Source of the DNA: Candidatus Zipacnadia bacterium
GTDB taxonomy: Bacteria; Armatimonadota; Zipacnadia; Zipacnadales; Zipacnadaceae
Assembly: GCA_029821455.1 (NCBI GenBank)
Contig: JALGTI010000083.1
Coordinates: 1 to 10,411, forward strand
Reading direction: 5' to 3'
DNA length: 10,411 nucleotides
In this document: one piece after another, positions 1-8,200 of the stretch
How positions within the stretch are numbered: the stretch's first letter is position 1
Layout of the letters: each line of letters opens with the position of its first letter
Made by a program: the position numbers and the translations under genes
Notes under the pieces: generated by a model
Database searches by the model: none
What the model saw: only the letters and a program-made list of their open reading frames with translations
What the model was told of the DNA's origin: nothing

Positions 1-749
1 GAGCCGGTGCCGTGCAGGCTTGGTGGCCACGTATCGTCATCAATGAAGATCATATCATCGCCTTCGCCCCACCACTCACCCCGCGTGTTGTGGATGCTGA
101 GGTTGCAGCCCACATAGTGCCCCCGGCCTTCCGCCTCCAGGATGACGTAGTTGTCCTCCCCACCAATGTTCTTGAGCTCATTGGCAGAACCTACGTCATG
201 TGCAGGGAGGCCATCGCACGGATTCTCGCGCCGCCATTGGCTATGAAAGCGCAATGCGTCGGGCATCGGCTCGTCATATTCCTCATAGTCCACATAGAAG
301 TAGAGAATACTGTCAGCGCCCTCGTTGGTCACCGTGATGCGCGCGCTCTTAGAGAACGGCATCGGGAACCAACAGTTGAACGCGGAGCGATCGGCCCCAT
401 CCGGCCCACTCATATTCAGCACCGCAGATTCCCATTGGCGTATCTCACCATGGCCGACGCCGAAGAAATCCCCCAGGGGCACTTCCACGCTGGCCGCCTC
501 TTCCCCATCCCAGTACATTCTGATGACGCGCCGCCGCGTCCAGGCCGGCTCATCGGAGCCGCTGGTCATCCAGATATGCGTGATGCAGCCAGGGCCGCTG
601 ATGTCGGCGATGGTGATTGTCTCTCCCGAGGGGAACTCCCAACGATCATTGTTGCCGCCGGTGGTGTCCCAACTCGACTGTCGCTTTGAACGACAATTCC
701 TGGACTCAATCAAATGGCGCAGAGCATCTGACGGACACGACATGGACAT
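1..749 (-). CDS. GH172 (DUF2961) glycoside hydrolase, partial
   Basis: Reading the minus strand from the ATG at 749 gives 249 codons with no stop before the left edge, so the C-terminus is missing. Family members are usually about 350-400 residues. The translation shows DUF2961 hallmarks: SSWDTTGGNNDRW (residues 25-37), ADISGPGCITHIWMT (48-62), PLGDFFGVGHG (91-101), YFYVDYEEY (150-158), and GEGDDMIFIDDD followed by WPPSLHGTG (228-249). Characterised GH172 enzymes act on fructofuranosides and arabinofuranosides and are built from jelly-roll domains that oligomerise. The exact substrate cannot be read here. No signal peptide is visible, so it may be cytoplasmic. The start is chosen because GGAGG (757-761) lies 7 nt upstream. 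The other nearby ATG (754) is in a different frame that stops early. It is divergent from the DUF4139 gene, with 161 bp between them. Confidence 0.88.
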   Translation of the reverse strand, partial: MSMSCPSDALRHLIESRNCRSKRQSSWDTTGGNNDRWEFPSGETITIADISGPGCITHIWMTSGSDEPAWTRRRVIRMYWDGEEAASVEVPLGDFFGVGHGEIRQWESAVLNMSGPDGADRSAFNCWFPMPFSKSARITVTNEGADSILYFYVDYEEYDEPMPDALRFHSQWRRENPCDGLPAHDVGSANELKNIGGEDNYVILEAEGRGHYVGCNLSIHNTRGEWWGEGDDMIFIDDDTWPPSLHGTG

Positions 750-910
750 TGCATAACCTCCGATTCAGGCTTTGTCACTCTTGGTGATGAATAGAATTTC
801 GATACTCACCCATATTTGTCCTGCTACTTGTTCATAGCGAAGGTAACACCCACGCGGCGGCGAATATCACGCAACAGACCCATAGGTGTTGGGAAGGCAG
901 GCGTCAAAGG

Positions 911-2002
911 ATGCGAACTGCTGGACTGCTCTTCATCATAGCCGTCATTGGCGCACCCGTCTCGGGTGCGGATTTGACGACGTCTGCCACAATTCATCCC
1001 CCCTATATCTATCTGGGTGTGAATGCTACTTGCCACGTCTGGCGACAATTCTCGTTGCATATCCCCCCGGGCTCGTCGCGCCTGGGCTTTCCGCTGGCGG
1101 GGGGCAAGGTGGAGGCCGATAGTCTCCTGCTGCGTGTGCTGGCACCCGCGAGTGGTGTGACTATCACGGCGACCGAAAGCGACCCGGCCATCCCTGATCT
1201 CCACTGGTGGACCCTCTCGGCCACTGATGAAACTGACGTGCAGCTTGGCCTGGCGTATAACACATCTGGGGTCACCTGGCGCGTTGATTACACGCTCACC
1301 CTCGATCCGGAATCCTCACTGGCTGAGCTTACAGGTGAGTTACTGATAACGAATGATGGCCCCGAGGACTTCCACAACGCACGCCTACGGCTGCCGACGG
1401 GCCCGCAGCTCAGCTTGAACCTACTTCAGAGCGAAGCGCAGGAATTGGAACTGCTGCATCTGGCGGAAATGCCTTATCACATTCAGTACGTCTTTGATCC
1501 GCCTCGGTATGGGGGTGGTGTAGTAGCGATTGCCGTGCTTCCACGGGAGGGAGTCACCGGAGCCAACTTCACTCGCTTACCTGGCGGCCATGTGCGTCTG
1601 TACGCTGCGCGTGCGGACGCTGAGCCGTCCCTTCTGGGAGAGAGTGAGTTGCCGTACACTCCACGTCGTCGCCCGCTGGAGGTGAATGTGGGGTTGGTAC
1701 CCGAGGTTGAGGTGACTTCACGGCAGTTGTCATCCGTACAGGTGAACGAACGCAAGGACGCGCGTAAGAAGCTGGTGATGTACGACCTTGACGAGGAGTT
1801 CGAAGTGAGGGTCACTAACCGACGTTCAGTGCCAACGGCGCTGCAGCTCTATCAGCATATCAGGGACACCTGGGAGATGCTTACCAGCTCTCACGAACTC
1901 GAGAAGTTGGATGCCACCACGATTCGGTTTGCACTAGGCCTGCAAGCCGGCCAGTCACAGACTGTAGTCTACAAGGTGCGGCGTAAGAACTTACAGCCCT
2001 AG
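911..2002 (+). CDS. Secreted DUF4139-domain protein
   Basis: This 363-residue protein begins with a short hydrophobic signal peptide (residues 1-19, LLFIIAVIGAPVSG, likely cut before Ala20). The rest is beta-rich. DUF4139-like signatures are VTWRVDYTLTL (121-131), LLITNDGPEDFHNARLRL (144-161), LPGGHVRLY (223-231), LLGESELPYTP (241-251), and a C-terminal sandwich with EFEVRVTNRRSVP (296-308), DTWEMLTSSHELEKLDATT (319-337) and a final VVYKVRR strand. Classical DUF4139 proteins (mucoidy-inhibitor MuiA type) are longer, with an N-terminal DUF4140 domain and coiled coil. Here only about 100 residues precede the DUF4139 core, so this is a short form. It is probably exported; molecular function is unknown. 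An AGG-rich stretch (891-901) about 9 nt upstream supports ATG 911. It converges with the flippase gene. Confidence 0.85.
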   Translation: MRTAGLLFIIAVIGAPVSGADLTTSATIHPPYIYLGVNATCHVWRQFSLHIPPGSSRLGFPLAGGKVEADSLLLRVLAPASGVTITATESDPAIPDLHWWTLSATDETDVQLGLAYNTSGVTWRVDYTLTLDPESSLAELTGELLITNDGPEDFHNARLRLPTGPQLSLNLLQSEAQELELLHLAEMPYHIQYVFDPPRYGGGVVAIAVLPREGVTGANFTRLPGGHVRLYAARADAEPSLLGESELPYTPRRRPLEVNVGLVPEVEVTSRQLSSVQVNERKDARKKLVMYDLDEEFEVRVTNRRSVPTALQLYQHIRDTWEMLTSSHELEKLDATTIRFALGLQAGQSQTVVYKVRRKNLQP

Positions 2003-2106
2003 CTGATGTCGCCTCTCCCCTATCTCAGCCTCACGCTTTGTACTTGCTTAGTGTGCCGTCTGTGTGAGATCTGCCAGAAGAGCTTGAGGACACATGCTGT
2101 TCAGGA

Positions 2107-3696
2107 CTAACGCGTATCATGCTCCGCGCCCGGCCCCTTATGCCGACCGGTCCACGGTATCAACAGCCTGGTCAGTTTTCCGAAAGCCTCTGTCCGAGAG
2201 TTAGCGTACCATAGAACTGGCGCATAGAGTAGCAAGAACACCGGCAGCTTGAAGATGCCCTGAAGCCATTCACCCAGCGTGTTGATCCCCAGCAGGTTGG
2301 ATATCAACCCAGCGCAATACAGGCACAGCACTGCCCACAGGATCGGAATGTGCAGCCCGCTGAGTTCCGACCAAAGAGCTAGGCGATGCTTGTGGTAGCG
2401 GCGAAACACGATAAAGAGAGAGAACAGGCTAGCCACAAAGTACCCTAATCCTGCTGATGTGGCAACCCAGCGTAGCTGGCCATAGCCGGCGTAGTAGACG
2501 GCCAGGAGCGTTCCTGTAGCTACTAGGGCCGCACCAAGGGCCTTGTAAGCCGCGACGATGAACTCACGGTTCAGTGCGATGAGCAGACCATTGGCAGCTA
2601 CGGGTAGAGCCAGGAATACGCTGGCGAGGGCCAGCAGCTGTGCCGGTACAATGCAGTCGGAAAAGTCAGGGATGAAACTGTACACAAAGGCTGGCACAAA
2701 GATATGAACTGCGCCGGCGATCGCTGGCATCACTGCGGCCGCCACCAACGTCGGGCTAACGACATGGCGGTGTAGTGCCGTGATATCGCTCGTAGCCCCG
2801 TAGCGCTCCCAGATATGCGGCATAAGAACGAACCCCATCGCCTCCGGAAGACGATACAGGTGTGTAGCAATCTGCATTGCGACACTATACACGCCAAACC
2901 GCGTCACCTTCCACACTTTGAGGATGATGAAGCCGTCAACGGTCCGCAGCAGGATGTCTGAAAGCAATACAACGGCGATCGGCAGGCCGACGAGTATCAG
3001 CCGCCGGGCGACCTGCCAGTTCACATCTAGCGTAACGCGGAAGCCGACAGCGCAGTGCAGATAGTACAGAACCCCCAAACTGGCCAGAAGCCACCCCCAC
3101 GTCGCCCCGACAGCACCGGGTACTGCTTGGCCGTACGCCTGAGCAAAAACGTACGCCCCGGTATACATAAACAGCAACATGCCGAGGGTAGTGATGACCG
3201 CACTAACCGCCAGCACCTTGAACTGGCCCCACGAGCGCAGCACCACCCGGTAGAGGCCGTAAGCCTGGCCACACAGAATAATTGCAGCCCCAAGTGCCAC
3301 GGTTTCGCGCGTGTAAGCGCCAAGATCCGGTCGTAGCCATGCATACGCAAAGAGACCTGCCGAGGCCAGGCTACCAAGGGACAGCACCAGCACTCCGGCA
3401 GTATTCTCCAGTTCAGTGGCGCGTTGGTGTTTGCCGGCGCCCAGTGCCAGTGGCAGCTCTTTGCTTAGCCCGTGCAGCGCACCCAGATGACTGTGGGTAA
3501 GGTACATGTTGGCGAGGTTTACCAGTTGTACGAGGCCACGGCCGGTGGGCCCAATAATCCGCGCGACCAGCACGCCACGAAGCAGTCCCAGCACACTGCC
3601 CACGTAGGAACTGCTCAGGATCATAATGAATCCGGCCAGCACGCCTTCGCGGGAGCCACGATCCCTGTGTTGATCAGCCCGGTCATCGGCCTGCAT
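2107..3696 (-). CDS. Polysaccharide/lipid-linked oligosaccharide flippase, Wzx/PST family (MATE-like fold)
   Basis: The 529-residue product is an integral membrane protein with roughly 12-14 hydrophobic segments, the first at about residues 19-38 and the last at about 481-498. The N-terminal stretch GLLRGVLVARIIGPTGRGLV (37-56) is the typical first-to-second helix motif of Wzx/PST exporters. A charged cytoplasmic N-terminus of about 17 residues and a basic/polar C-terminal tail flank the membrane region. Family members flip undecaprenyl-linked sugar repeat units across the inner membrane for capsule, O-antigen or exopolysaccharide synthesis. No glycosyltransferases or polymerase lie in this window, so the polymer cannot be named. 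ATG 3696 has only a weak GGGTGAG-like ribosome site 3 nt upstream. It is co-directional with the TPR gene, but a probable terminator lies between them. Confidence 0.85.
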   Translation of the reverse strand: MQADDRADQHRDRGSREGVLAGFIMILSSSYVGSVLGLLRGVLVARIIGPTGRGLVQLVNLANMYLTHSHLGALHGLSKELPLALGAGKHQRATELENTAGVLVLSLGSLASAGLFAYAWLRPDLGAYTRETVALGAAIILCGQAYGLYRVVLRSWGQFKVLAVSAVITTLGMLLFMYTGAYVFAQAYGQAVPGAVGATWGWLLASLGVLYYLHCAVGFRVTLDVNWQVARRLILVGLPIAVVLLSDILLRTVDGFIILKVWKVTRFGVYSVAMQIATHLYRLPEAMGFVLMPHIWERYGATSDITALHRHVVSPTLVAAAVMPAIAGAVHIFVPAFVYSFIPDFSDCIVPAQLLALASVFLALPVAANGLLIALNREFIVAAYKALGAALVATGTLLAVYYAGYGQLRWVATSAGLGYFVASLFSLFIVFRRYHKHRLALWSELSGLHIPILWAVLCLYCAGLISNLLGINTLGEWLQGIFKLPVFLLLYAPVLWYANSRTEAFGKLTRLLIPWTGRHKGPGAEHDTR

Positions 3697-3749
3697 CGCT
3701 CACCCGCTTGTTACTAACGATATGTTCAGCCCATCACGCAGAGTCTGAC

Positions 3750-3781
3750 ATAAAAGGAAGGGGCAGTGCTACGCTGCCCCT
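3750..3781 (-). terminator. Intrinsic terminator after the TPR/M48-like gene
   Basis: On the minus strand an 8-bp GC-rich stem, AGGGGCAG / CTGCCCCT (3759-3766 with 3774-3781), closes a 7-nt loop. It is followed directly by TTCCTTTTA (3758-3750), a T-rich tail. The plus-strand side of the hairpin lacks a T-run, so it works for minus-strand transcription. It lies 49 nt beyond the stop of the gene ending at 3830 and upstream of the flippase start, so the flippase likely has its own promoter, which I could not identify. Confidence 0.7.
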
Positions 3782-3829
3782 CACTGAATCGCCTTCCAGA
3801 TCTACCCCAATAGCATATTGAAAGGCGCA

Positions 3830-5269
3830 CTATAATGCAAGTAGCTGTTGCCCCTGGGGCGTTGAAGCCCACCAGCGGAGCATGTGAATCCGGTATGCAG
3901 CGTACGAATCGCTCCGGTCTGGCGATGCCTCCGGGGGAATCGCGGCCAGTGCGGCGGCATCCTGACCGGCAAATTGTTCGAGGAAACTGCCTACAGTCAT
4001 TGCCGCCGCCGCTTCCGCTGATTTCGCCGTCGCCTTGGCGATAGATAGACAGGCGACATCAATATCTCGGCAAGTGATGAGCCCCGCGCGGTCAGCAGAG
4101 AGGGTCACGCGTTGCTGCCAGGCGTGCGCTAGCTTCTGCAGACGCTCAACGTCTGCGCCACTGAGTTGATCCCTCCAGCGCCCCACCTGCTCTGCCAGTG
4201 TTTCCCGCAGCACACTTGCGCAGTCGCCAAGCATTCGCGTCTTGCGGTCAAGGATAATATCCGCAGCCTGCCACTCGGGTAAGTACCCAGCAGTGATGTA
4301 AAAGATGCCTCGAGCCACCTGGAAGAGCTGCTCCTGCGGCTCCATCCCACGAAGCACACCTGTCGGCACAGCAATGGCCGGCGGCTGGTCCCGGAATGCA
4401 ATGGTATCCATGCTCCGCTCGGGCACTATGTATATCTCGACTGCCTTGATTGCCAGCGTTTCGCTTGTCTTGTTGACCGCCTCAAAAATGCTTGCGTGTG
4501 AGTGTCGCTCGCCATGGGCGCAAAGGTTATATACGGGGTCAAGAACATCGACTTCTTCCTCCCACGCTGCGCGGATGGCCGCTGCCATACGTTGCACTGT
4601 AGGCTCCGCCTGCCACTTGGCCAGCATTGGGCGATCCTGCTCGTATTCCCAATCCGCCGGTCCTCGTGTCACTTCGCCCTCTTCATCCGCTTCCTCGCCA
4701 CCAACCTCATCAAAGGCCTCACCGGCGGTGACGCTTGGCTGGACGGCCGGGCGCAAGTCATCGGTCACCTCCTCCAGGTCACCGGCAATCTCCTCAGACA
4801 CCTCGTGGGCCAGGCCGAAGTCGGCCACGCCCACATCTGCTAAGTCATCTGCGCTCAGCGTCTCCATTCCTGTCAGGTCGTCTGAAAGTTCAGCACCTTG
4901 TGCGCGCCGAGCGACAAATGGGTCCGGAGGGATTTCGCTGAGTCGCCGCAGGCGTTTGGCTGCGGCAGGGTCAACTCGTTCCAGGGCCTCCCAGGCAGCC
5001 TGGTTATCTCTGTCGGCGTGGAGAATGTCCTGATAGAGGCGACCGGCCTTGCGCGGCTCCTCAAGTTGCTCATACAGATCTGCCAGCCACAAGCGCACCT
5101 CCACAAAGCTTTCGTCAATCTCAAGCGCCTCGCGGGCCAATTCCTCGGCCCGTCCGAATCTCCGACGTGATGCCTCCTGCTGAGCTTGTCGGAACCTCAC
5201 CTGTGCCGAACTGCGTTCTGGGCTCTCCTCATCGAGACTCACTACACTCACCACCTTCTCTGTCATCAC
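3830..5269 (-). CDS. TPR protein with degenerate (zinc-site-less) M48 peptidase-like domain
   Basis: The 479-residue product has three parts. Residues about 21-105 form TPR-like helix pairs (e.g. AEELAREALEIDESFVEVRLW and the next repeat AGRLYQDILHADRDNQAAW). Residues about 127-200 are a very acidic, low-complexity linker. Residues about 220-430 resemble an M48 fold: AVEIYIVPE (276-284), PPAIAVPTGVLRGM (296-309), the helix that should hold HExxH, then LSADRAGLITCRDIDVACL (390-408). In M48 enzymes the pattern is HExxH plus a Glu ligand in ExxAD. By my hand alignment HExxH is replaced by RGIFY (320-324) and ExxAD by TLSAD (389-393), so zinc binding looks lost. A non-catalytic scaffold or binding role is inference. 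No signal peptide is seen. The start is GTG 5269 or ATG 5266; GTGGGA 8 nt upstream favours the ATG. It is divergent from mutS. Confidence 0.75.
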   Translation of the reverse strand: MMTEKVVSVVSLDEESPERSSAQVRFRQAQQEASRRRFGRAEELAREALEIDESFVEVRLWLADLYEQLEEPRKAGRLYQDILHADRDNQAAWEALERVDPAAAKRLRRLSEIPPDPFVARRAQGAELSDDLTGMETLSADDLADVGVADFGLAHEVSEEIAGDLEEVTDDLRPAVQPSVTAGEAFDEVGGEEADEEGEVTRGPADWEYEQDRPMLAKWQAEPTVQRMAAAIRAAWEEEVDVLDPVYNLCAHGERHSHASIFEAVNKTSETLAIKAVEIYIVPERSMDTIAFRDQPPAIAVPTGVLRGMEPQEQLFQVARGIFYITAGYLPEWQAADIILDRKTRMLGDCASVLRETLAEQVGRWRDQLSGADVERLQKLAHAWQQRVTLSADRAGLITCRDIDVACLSIAKATAKSAEAAAAMTVGSFLEQFAGQDAAALAAIPPEASPDRSDSYAAYRIHMLRWWASTPQGQQLLAL

Positions 5270-5429
5270 AGTCGTCCCACCCTCACCCTGTATCCGTCAC
5301 CATACCTATTCTACCAGCAGCAGCAATCTCCTGCATAGAGTTTTTGCCTGTGTATCCAACTAGCTCGATGTTGCAGGTTCGCACAGGACTTTGCGATTGG
5401 ATGGCGAAATACTCCGATGAGTTCCTGAG

Positions 5430-8123
5430 ATGGAGGCAATAGCATTGCGCAAAGACGTGGAACTGACTCCGATGTTCCGGCAGTGGCAGGCAGTGAAAGC
5501 CGACCTGCCCGATGTCCTGGTGCTGTTCCGCATGGGCGATTTCTACGAGATGTTCGGTGAGGATGCCGAGCTGGGGGCCCGGGAGCTGGAGCTCACCCTC
5601 ACCAGCCGCGAATGTGGCAAGAACCGCCGGATGCCGATGTGCGGCCTCCCCTATCACGCAGTTTCCCGTTACCTTTCAATACTGGTGGAGAAGGGCTATC
5701 GGGTGGCGATCTGCGATCAGGTTGAGGACCCCAAGCAGGCCAAGGGCCTGGTGCGGCGGGAGGTGACGCGTGTCGTTAGCCCAGGCACGTTGCTGGAGGA
5801 CGAGTTGCTACAGGGCACCGAACATAACTTCCTAATGGCCATCGGCGCAGCAGACGGACGATATGGCGTGGCTCTGGTGGACATCTCCACCGGCGCTTTC
5901 CTCGTCACCGAGCCTACACCCCGCCCTGTGCCACCTTCAGACGATGGCCTCTTGGCTATGTCTCGGCAGCATCTGGCCCCGGACCTGGCTGCGGTCGTTG
6001 AGGAGCTCGTACGCATCCAGCCGGCCGAAGTTGTTCTAGCTTCAGACCTGGCCGCTGATGACGATTTGGTGGCGGCCATCGAGGCGGCAGGAGTCAGCGC
6101 CCTGCGACCGATGGCAAGCAGCGACCTGGAACTCCACACGCCGTACGACCGGCTATGCGAGTTCTTTGGCATTGATAACTTGCGGGGGTTTGGCTGCGAG
6201 GAGATGCCGGCGGCGCAGGTGGCCGCGGCGCTGGCGCTTGACTATCTTAGGGCCAACAAGCTTGACACTCTCCCTCATCTTAGTGGCATCAGCACCTATT
6301 CTACCGCGAGCTTTATGGTGATTGACGCTACGACACGCCGCAATCTGGAACTGGTGCGGACCTTGCGCGAGGGCAGCACCAAAGGCACACTGCTATGGCT
6401 CTTGGACAGGACACAGACGCCGATGGGCGGCCGCCTGTTGCGCGAGTGGCTGCTGCAGCCTCTGCTCAGTGTCTCGGAAATCGAGGCACGTCTCGAAGCC
6501 GTCGAGAACCTGGTCAATGATGGCGTCCTGGCCGACACCCTCGCCGATCACCTCCACGCCATCTACGACCTGGAGCGCCTCATTAGCCGCACTGCGGCCG
6601 GCAAGGCCAATGCCAAGGACCTGCGAGCCTTGGGTATCAGTCTGGCCCGCCTGCCGGGGATACTGACTGACATGGAGGGGACTTCTGCGGCACTGCTCCA
6701 GCATTATCGGAGTGAGATTGATCCACTTGAGGATGTGGCGGCACTTCTGGCGCGGGCCATCGCCGATGACCCACCGGCGGTCCTCACCGATGGCGGGATA
6801 ATACGTGCCGACTACTCTCAGGAGTTGGATGAACTGCGGGATGCGATGGCTCACGGGCGTCGCTGGATTGCACAACTACAGGACCAGGAGAGGGCACGCA
6901 CGGGGATAAAGTCGCTTAGAATCGGCTTCAATCAGGTCTTTGGCTATTACATTGAGGTCAGCCGGGCGAACCTGAGCCTGGTCCCGGATGACTATCAGCG
7001 CAAGCAGACGCTGACCAACGCCGAGCGCTTCATTACCCCAGACCTCAAAGAGCAGGAGGCCAAGATACTCGGGGCCGAGGACAAGAGCCGGGAGCTTGAA
7101 TACCAGCTCTTCTGTGAGCTTCGTGACCGCGTGTCCGCCGAGGCCCAGCGGGTCATCAAGACCGCCCGGGCCCTGGCCGCGCTGGATGTACTATTGTCCC
7201 TGGCTCGTGTCGCAATCGAACACAACTATGTCCGTCCGCAGGTGGAGGACTCCGATGCTATTGAGATTGTGGACGGCCGCCATCCCGTCATCGAACAGGT
7301 GCAGGTTGCTGAAGCATTTGTACCAAACGATGCGCATCTGGATTGCGATGCGAATCAACTGCTGATTGTTACCGGGCCCAATATGGCGGGCAAATCCACC
7401 TATCTACGCCAGGTTGCCCTCATCTGCCTGATGGCTCAGATGGGCAGCTTTGTACCGGCCAGACAGGCCAGGCTTGGGCTGGTGGATCGCATCTTTACCC
7501 GGGTGGGTGCCTCAGATGACCTGGCGACCGGTCAATCCACCTTTATGGTCGAGATGACCGAGGCGGCCAATATCCTGCACAATGCTACCGACCGCAGCCT
7601 CATCATCCTGGATGAGATTGGCCGGGGCACTTCAACCTTTGATGGCCTGTCTATCGCTTGGGCAGTGGCAGAATACATCGTTCAGCAGATCCGCGCCAAG
7701 ACGCTCTTCGCCACCCACTATCACCATCTCAATGAGCTCAGCGAGATCCTGCCGCGCGTCAAGAACGTGCGAATCGCCGTCAAGGAGCAGGGGGAGGAGA
7801 TCATATTCCTGCGCAAGATAATGCCTGGCGGCACTGACCGCAGTTATGGCATTCAGGTAGCGCGTCTGGCTGGCCTGCCCAAGAATGTGATTGACCGGGC
7901 CAGAGAAGTGTTGGCGCGCCTGGAGCAGGAGGACCTGGGCAAGGCGGTGGCCCCGACGGGCCAGGCGGTAGAGAAGATCGCCCCCACTGTCCAGCTTCAG
8001 CTTTTCGAGGCTGCCCCCGACCCTGTCATCGAGAAACTCAAGAGCCTTGACCTGGACGCCCTCTCCCCTATCGAAGCCCTTATAAGGCTGAAACAATTGA
8101 GGGACGAAGCCGAGGGGCGGTAG
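5430..8123 (+). CDS. mutS: DNA mismatch repair protein MutS
   Basis: This is a full-length MutS1 homologue of 897 residues (family usually 800-880). MutS dimers bind mismatches and small loops in DNA and recruit MutL in an ATP-dependent way. The mismatch-reading motif F-x-E is present at F38 and E40 in GDFYEMF. The connector, lever and clamp domains follow. The ATPase has Walker A GPNMAGKST (649-657), signature STFMVEM (703-709), Walker B LIILDEIGRGTS (724-735) and the ATHYHHL motif (761-767). Near the C-terminus QLQLF (855-859) fits the beta-clamp-binding motif that follows the ATPase in many MutS proteins. All key residues I could check are intact. No mutL adjoins it here. ATG 5430 lacks a clear ribosome site. 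A TTG at 5445, in frame, has GGAGG 8 nt upstream and could be the real start (892 residues). Confidence 0.98.
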   Translation: MEAIALRKDVELTPMFRQWQAVKADLPDVLVLFRMGDFYEMFGEDAELGARELELTLTSRECGKNRRMPMCGLPYHAVSRYLSILVEKGYRVAICDQVEDPKQAKGLVRREVTRVVSPGTLLEDELLQGTEHNFLMAIGAADGRYGVALVDISTGAFLVTEPTPRPVPPSDDGLLAMSRQHLAPDLAAVVEELVRIQPAEVVLASDLAADDDLVAAIEAAGVSALRPMASSDLELHTPYDRLCEFFGIDNLRGFGCEEMPAAQVAAALALDYLRANKLDTLPHLSGISTYSTASFMVIDATTRRNLELVRTLREGSTKGTLLWLLDRTQTPMGGRLLREWLLQPLLSVSEIEARLEAVENLVNDGVLADTLADHLHAIYDLERLISRTAAGKANAKDLRALGISLARLPGILTDMEGTSAALLQHYRSEIDPLEDVAALLARAIADDPPAVLTDGGIIRADYSQELDELRDAMAHGRRWIAQLQDQERARTGIKSLRIGFNQVFGYYIEVSRANLSLVPDDYQRKQTLTNAERFITPDLKEQEAKILGAEDKSRELEYQLFCELRDRVSAEAQRVIKTARALAALDVLLSLARVAIEHNYVRPQVEDSDAIEIVDGRHPVIEQVQVAEAFVPNDAHLDCDANQLLIVTGPNMAGKSTYLRQVALICLMAQMGSFVPARQARLGLVDRIFTRVGASDDLATGQSTFMVEMTEAANILHNATDRSLIILDEIGRGTSTFDGLSIAWAVAEYIVQQIRAKTLFATHYHHLNELSEILPRVKNVRIAVKEQGEEIIFLRKIMPGGTDRSYGIQVARLAGLPKNVIDRAREVLARLEQEDLGKAVAPTGQAVEKIAPTVQLQLFEAAPDPVIEKLKSLDLDALSPIEALIRLKQLRDEAEGR

Positions 8124-8137
8124 GTGCCTATCGCCCT
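8114..8137 (+). terminator. Hairpin covering the mutS stop codon, possible terminator
   Basis: GGGCGGTAGG (8115-8124) pairs with CCTATCGCCC (8127-8136) across a TG loop, with a G-T pair at 8120/8131 and another at 8114/8137. In plus-strand RNA these are G-U wobbles, giving up to 11 pairs; in minus-strand RNA they would be A-C mismatches, so the plus strand is favoured. The mutS TAG (8121-8123) lies inside the stem. The downstream stretch TGTTCGGTTCC is only moderately T-rich, so it may be a weak terminator or a 3'-end-stabilising hairpin. Confidence 0.5.
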
Positions 8138-8164
8138 GTTCGGTTCCTGGCGGTTATAATACAA

Positions 8165-8193
8165 TTGACAGTTGAGGCCAAGGACGCTATACT
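8165..8193 (+). promoter_or_regulatory. Sigma70-type promoter of rpoZ-dnaJ-prmA
   Basis: A perfect -35 hexamer TTGACA (8165-8170) is followed after exactly 17 bp by TATACT (8188-8193), one base from the -10 consensus. AT-rich sequence (TTATAATACAA, 8154-8164) sits just upstream of the -35 and could act as an UP-like element. Transcription should begin near 8200, giving a leader of about 97 nt before rpoZ. It is the only convincing promoter I found in the window. Confidence 0.8.
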
Positions 8194-8200
8194 TTGGCCT
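8175..8200. repeat. Inverted repeat flanking the rpoZ -10 box, candidate operator
   Basis: AGGCCAA (8175-8181) and TTGGCCT (8194-8200) are perfect reverse complements separated by 12 bp, with a further TTG (8172-8174) / CAA (8202-8204) match after a one-base bulge. The arm centres are 19 bp apart, close to two helical turns, and the -10 hexamer lies between them. This geometry fits a repressor dimer site, but chance cannot be excluded. Confidence 0.4.

Noticed and set aside
12..689. Long plus-strand open frame of 225 codons
   Set aside because: It is antisense to the GH172 gene, whose minus-strand translation shows clear family motifs; the plus-strand protein resembles nothing and has no ribosome site.
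2003..2106. Terminator between the convergent DUF4139 and flippase genes
   Set aside because: Only weak, widely spaced complementarity (CTCA/TGAG type) and a 4-bp stem at 1994-2005 are visible, with no T-run; I see nothing supportable.
4305..5033. Plus-strand open frame of 242 codons opposite the TPR gene
   Set aside because: It is Ser/Ala/Arg-rich low-complexity sequence, as expected for the antisense of a GC-rich coding region; the minus-strand frame has TPR and M48-like features.
5270..5429. Divergent promoters between the TPR gene and mutS
   Set aside because: TTG-containing and TA-rich stretches exist, but no hexamer pair with 16-18 bp spacing was good enough on either strand.
7632..8096. 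Minus-strand open frame of 154 codons inside mutS
   Set aside because: It is antisense to the conserved MutS ATPase and C-terminal region, with no recognisable domain or ribosome site.
8155..8160. Perfect TATAAT as a second -10 box upstream of rpoZ
   Set aside because: No acceptable -35 lies 16-18 bp upstream, and no extended -10 TGn precedes it. It more likely contributes AT-rich sequence upstream of the TTGACA promoter.
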